From: Bradyrhizobium sp.
Lineage (GTDB): Bacteria; Pseudomonadota; Alphaproteobacteria; Rhizobiales; Xanthobacteraceae
DNA: 6,723 nt
Direction of reading: 5' to 3'
Assembly (NCBI GenBank): GCA_028290305.1
Contig: JAQGKC010000480.1
Coordinates: forward strand, 1-6,723
Shown here: positions 5,265 through 6,723 of the stretch, piece by piece
Numbering within the stretch: position 1 is the first letter of the stretch
Layout of the letters: each line of letters begins with the position of its first letter
Notes under the pieces: model-generated
The model's database searches: none
Seen by the model: the letters and a program-made list of their open reading frames with translations, nothing else
Told to the model about the DNA's origin: nothing
Position numbers and translations under genes: made by a program

Positions 5265-6723
5265 TTGAAATTTGATGGAACACGCCAGCGGCCGGCGATT
5301 GGCGCGAACGGAAACCAGCCTCGTTCGGTGAAGATTTGGCGGAAGGCGCTTTTTGTCACATCCGCGCTGATCGGCTCTCTGGCGCTGCCGGCGGCGGCGC
5401 ATGCCCAATTCTGGGTGGGCGGCACTTCGGTACCGGGCGGCACTTCGGCCGACTACAGCAACGCCGCCAACTGGAGCCCGGGCCAGGTGCCAGCGGAAAA
5501 CGATTTCGCTTTTTTCGGTCCGTCGAACAGTACAAACCTTACCATAACCGCCCTGACCACCGTCGTCCAAAGCTGGAATTTCACTTCGACAACGGATTAC
5601 ACCTTCAGCATCGTTGATCCTCCCGCGGCGTTTCCCCCTTTTCCACCTGCTCCATTGTCTCTCTCTTTCAACGGCGATGGCATCACCGGCAACAGCAGCC
5701 ACGTCACGTTCAACAACGACACCGGTGGCGTCGCATTCGGTAATCTGAGCACCGCCGGTAACGCCACGTTTAACAATTCTCAACTTATTCTCTTCTCACA
5801 AGGCAGCACCGCCGGCAACGCCACCTTTAACAACGATGGCAGAGTCGATTTTTTTAACGGCAGCAACGCCGGCAACGCTACCTTTAACAACACGGTTGCC
5901 GCCGGCGGGTTCCCCGGCCTTGCCGGCTTTCACGATCAAAGCACCGCCGGCAGCGCCACCATCATCCTTAATGGCGGGAGTGCTGTATTTGTCGACGCCA
6001 GCACGGCTGGCCACGCCACCATAACCAACACTGGCGGAGTTGTCCTTTTTGAAAACACCGCCACGGCTGGTCAGGCCACCATCGTGAACGTCAGCAACGG
6101 TGGCGTTTTCTTTGGTTTTAATGTGGGGGATACCCCCACTGCGGGCAATGCCGCCATCTCCAACGACGCTACCAGCAGAATCGAATTCGTCCGAAACAGC
6201 ACCGCCGGCAGCGCGACTATTGCAAACAGCGGCACCACGTCATTCTCCTTCAGCAGCACCGCTGGCAACGCCACCATCACCAACGCCGGCACTCTTACAT
6301 TTTCAGCGCAGAGCACCGGCGGCAACGCGGTCATCAGCAATGGCGCCGCGGCGACTACGGATTTCAGCGCTTCATCCGGGCCGAACGGCGATCACAAGCT
6401 CAGCGCTGGTTCGATCGCCGGCGGCGGCCTATTTTCGCTCGGACAGAACGAACTCACCGTCGGCGGCAACAACCTCTCCACGACCGTGAGCGGCGTGGTC
6501 GCGGACGGCGGCGCCAGTGGCGGCACGGGAGCGTCTCTGGTGAAGATCGGTACCGGCACGCTGACGCTCAGTGGCAACAATACCTACAGCGGTGGTACGG
6601 CAATCAACGGCGGCACGGTGGCGATCTCGGCAGACAACAATCTCGGCGCTGCCAGTGGCAATCTCGCCTTTGATGGCGGAACGCTGCGGTTCCTTGCCGG
6701 TGTTACCACGAACAGGGCGGTGA
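5265..6723 (+). CDS. Autotransporter-type secreted surface protein with beta-helix repeats, N-terminal part, runs off right edge
   Basis: 486 residues are visible and the frame is open at the window end. Residues 22-47 (VKIWRKALFVTSALIGSLAL then PAAAHA) form a signal peptide with cleavage before Gln48. Mature protein begins QFWVGGTS, with an SNAANWSPGQVP segment typical of large alphaproteobacterial autotransporters, then a proline-rich stretch near residues 115-128. Residues 140-368 hold eleven repeats based on STAGNAT(I/F)xNxG, a beta-solenoid pattern. Residues 422-460 (IGTGTLTLSGNNTYSGGT with following INGGTVAIS) match the autotransporter-associated beta-strand repeat (PATR, TIGR02601). 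The C-terminal beta-barrel would lie outside the window and is assumed. The start is uncertain: TTG 5265 has GGGGGA five bases upstream and gives a 21-residue extension before the signal peptide; GTG 5328 gives a normal-length signal but lacks a Shine-Dalgarno. ATG 5136 is upstream of the likely promoter. A role in adhesion is inferred from the family. Confidence 0.85.
   Translation, partial: MKFDGTRQRPAIGANGNQPRSVKIWRKALFVTSALIGSLALPAAAHAQFWVGGTSVPGGTSADYSNAANWSPGQVPAENDFAFFGPSNSTNLTITALTTVVQSWNFTSTTDYTFSIVDPPAAFPPFPPAPLSLSFNGDGITGNSSHVTFNNDTGGVAFGNLSTAGNATFNNSQLILFSQGSTAGNATFNNDGRVDFFNGSNAGNATFNNTVAAGGFPGLAGFHDQSTAGSATIILNGGSAVFVDASTAGHATITNTGGVVLFENTATAGQATIVNVSNGGVFFGFNVGDTPTAGNAAISNDATSRIEFVRNSTAGSATIANSGTTSFSFSSTAGNATITNAGTLTFSAQSTGGNAVISNGAAATTDFSASSGPNGDHKLSAGSIAGGGLFSLGQNELTVGGNNLSTTVSGVVADGGASGGTGASLVKIGTGTLTLSGNNTYSGGTAINGGTVAISADNNLGAASGNLAFDGGTLRFLAGVTTNRAV
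5275..5331 (+). other. 18-codon micro-ORF whose stop overlaps a possible signal-peptide start (GTGA)
   Basis: ATG 5275 opens MEHASGRRLARTETSLVR and stops at TGA 5329-5331. That stop shares bases with GTG 5328, the alternative start for the surface protein. The GTGA overlap is the geometry of translational coupling. The nearest purine-rich tract (5254-5259) is too far for an ideal ribosome binding site, so translation of the micro-ORF is doubtful. Confidence 0.15.
5682..6368 (+). repeat. Eleven tandem imperfect coding repeats (S-T-A-G-N-A-T motif)
   Basis: Full-motif copies begin at 5748, 5805, 5862, 5940, 6000, 6060, 6135, 6198, 6255 and 6312, preceded by a degenerate copy at about 5682 (ITGNSSHVTF). 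Spacings are 57, 57, 78, 60, 60, 75, 63, 57 and 57 bases, all multiples of three, so rungs are 19-21 residues with two larger loops of about 25-26. Each unit reads roughly STAGNATIxNxGxxxF. At the DNA level the conserved core is near AGCACCGCCGGCAACGCCAC, while the rest of each unit has diverged. The regularity fits one turn of a beta-helix per unit. Confidence 0.85.

Noticed and set aside
4995..5783. Minus-strand 262-residue open frame across the regulator/surface protein junction
   Set aside because: It spans the end of one supported gene, the gap and the signal peptide region of another; it has no ribosome site or family.
5748..6330. Periodic repeats of about 60 bases that could suggest a CRISPR array
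   Set aside because: Copies are imperfect, all spacings are multiples of three, the frame is open throughout, and the units encode a regular protein motif.
5796..6340. Hydrophobic-looking minus-strand frames over the repeat array
   Set aside because: Their Ala/Val/Leu repeats are the antisense image of the STAGNAT coding repeats.

Overview
The window is GC-rich and carries alphaproteobacterial gene types with strong GC codon bias. The protein families, together with a short intergenic repeat resembling one I associate with Bradyrhizobium and Rhodopseudomonas genomes, suggest a member of the Bradyrhizobiaceae. That assignment is an inference from family resemblance, not a database result.

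Layout. On the minus strand, fumC (class II fumarase, complete) is followed 79 bases downstream by the N-terminal part of a ThrE/DUF1212-type threonine/serine exporter, which runs off the left edge. A GC-rich stem-loop lies between them. Bases 1866-2463 form a largely gene-free divergent spacer with an inverted repeat and one open frame that may be a gene remnant. On the plus strand follow a carboxymuconolactone decarboxylase (CMD)/AhpD-fold protein without the CxxC motif (2464-3060), a 458-base spacer with a 14-bp tandem duplication and a likely interspersed repeat, a 531-residue protein with an OmpR/PhoB-type winged helix and a TPR-like C-terminal region (3519-5114), and the N-terminal 486 residues of a secreted autotransporter-type protein that runs off the right edge.

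How the genes relate. fumC and the exporter gene are housekeeping or metabolic and may be co-transcribed. The most interesting part is the right half: a soluble CadC/HilA-like regulator directly upstream of a large surface protein. That protein has a signal peptide, eleven 19-26-residue repeats built on S-T-A-G-N-A-T-(I/F), and then an autotransporter-associated beta-strand repeat. The arrangement suggests a regulator with its adhesin-like target. A candidate extended -10 promoter in the gap would allow separate transcription of the surface protein. I found no CRISPR array, rRNA, tRNA or complete mobile element. The individual families are all known; what may be new is the pairing and the small structures in the spacers.
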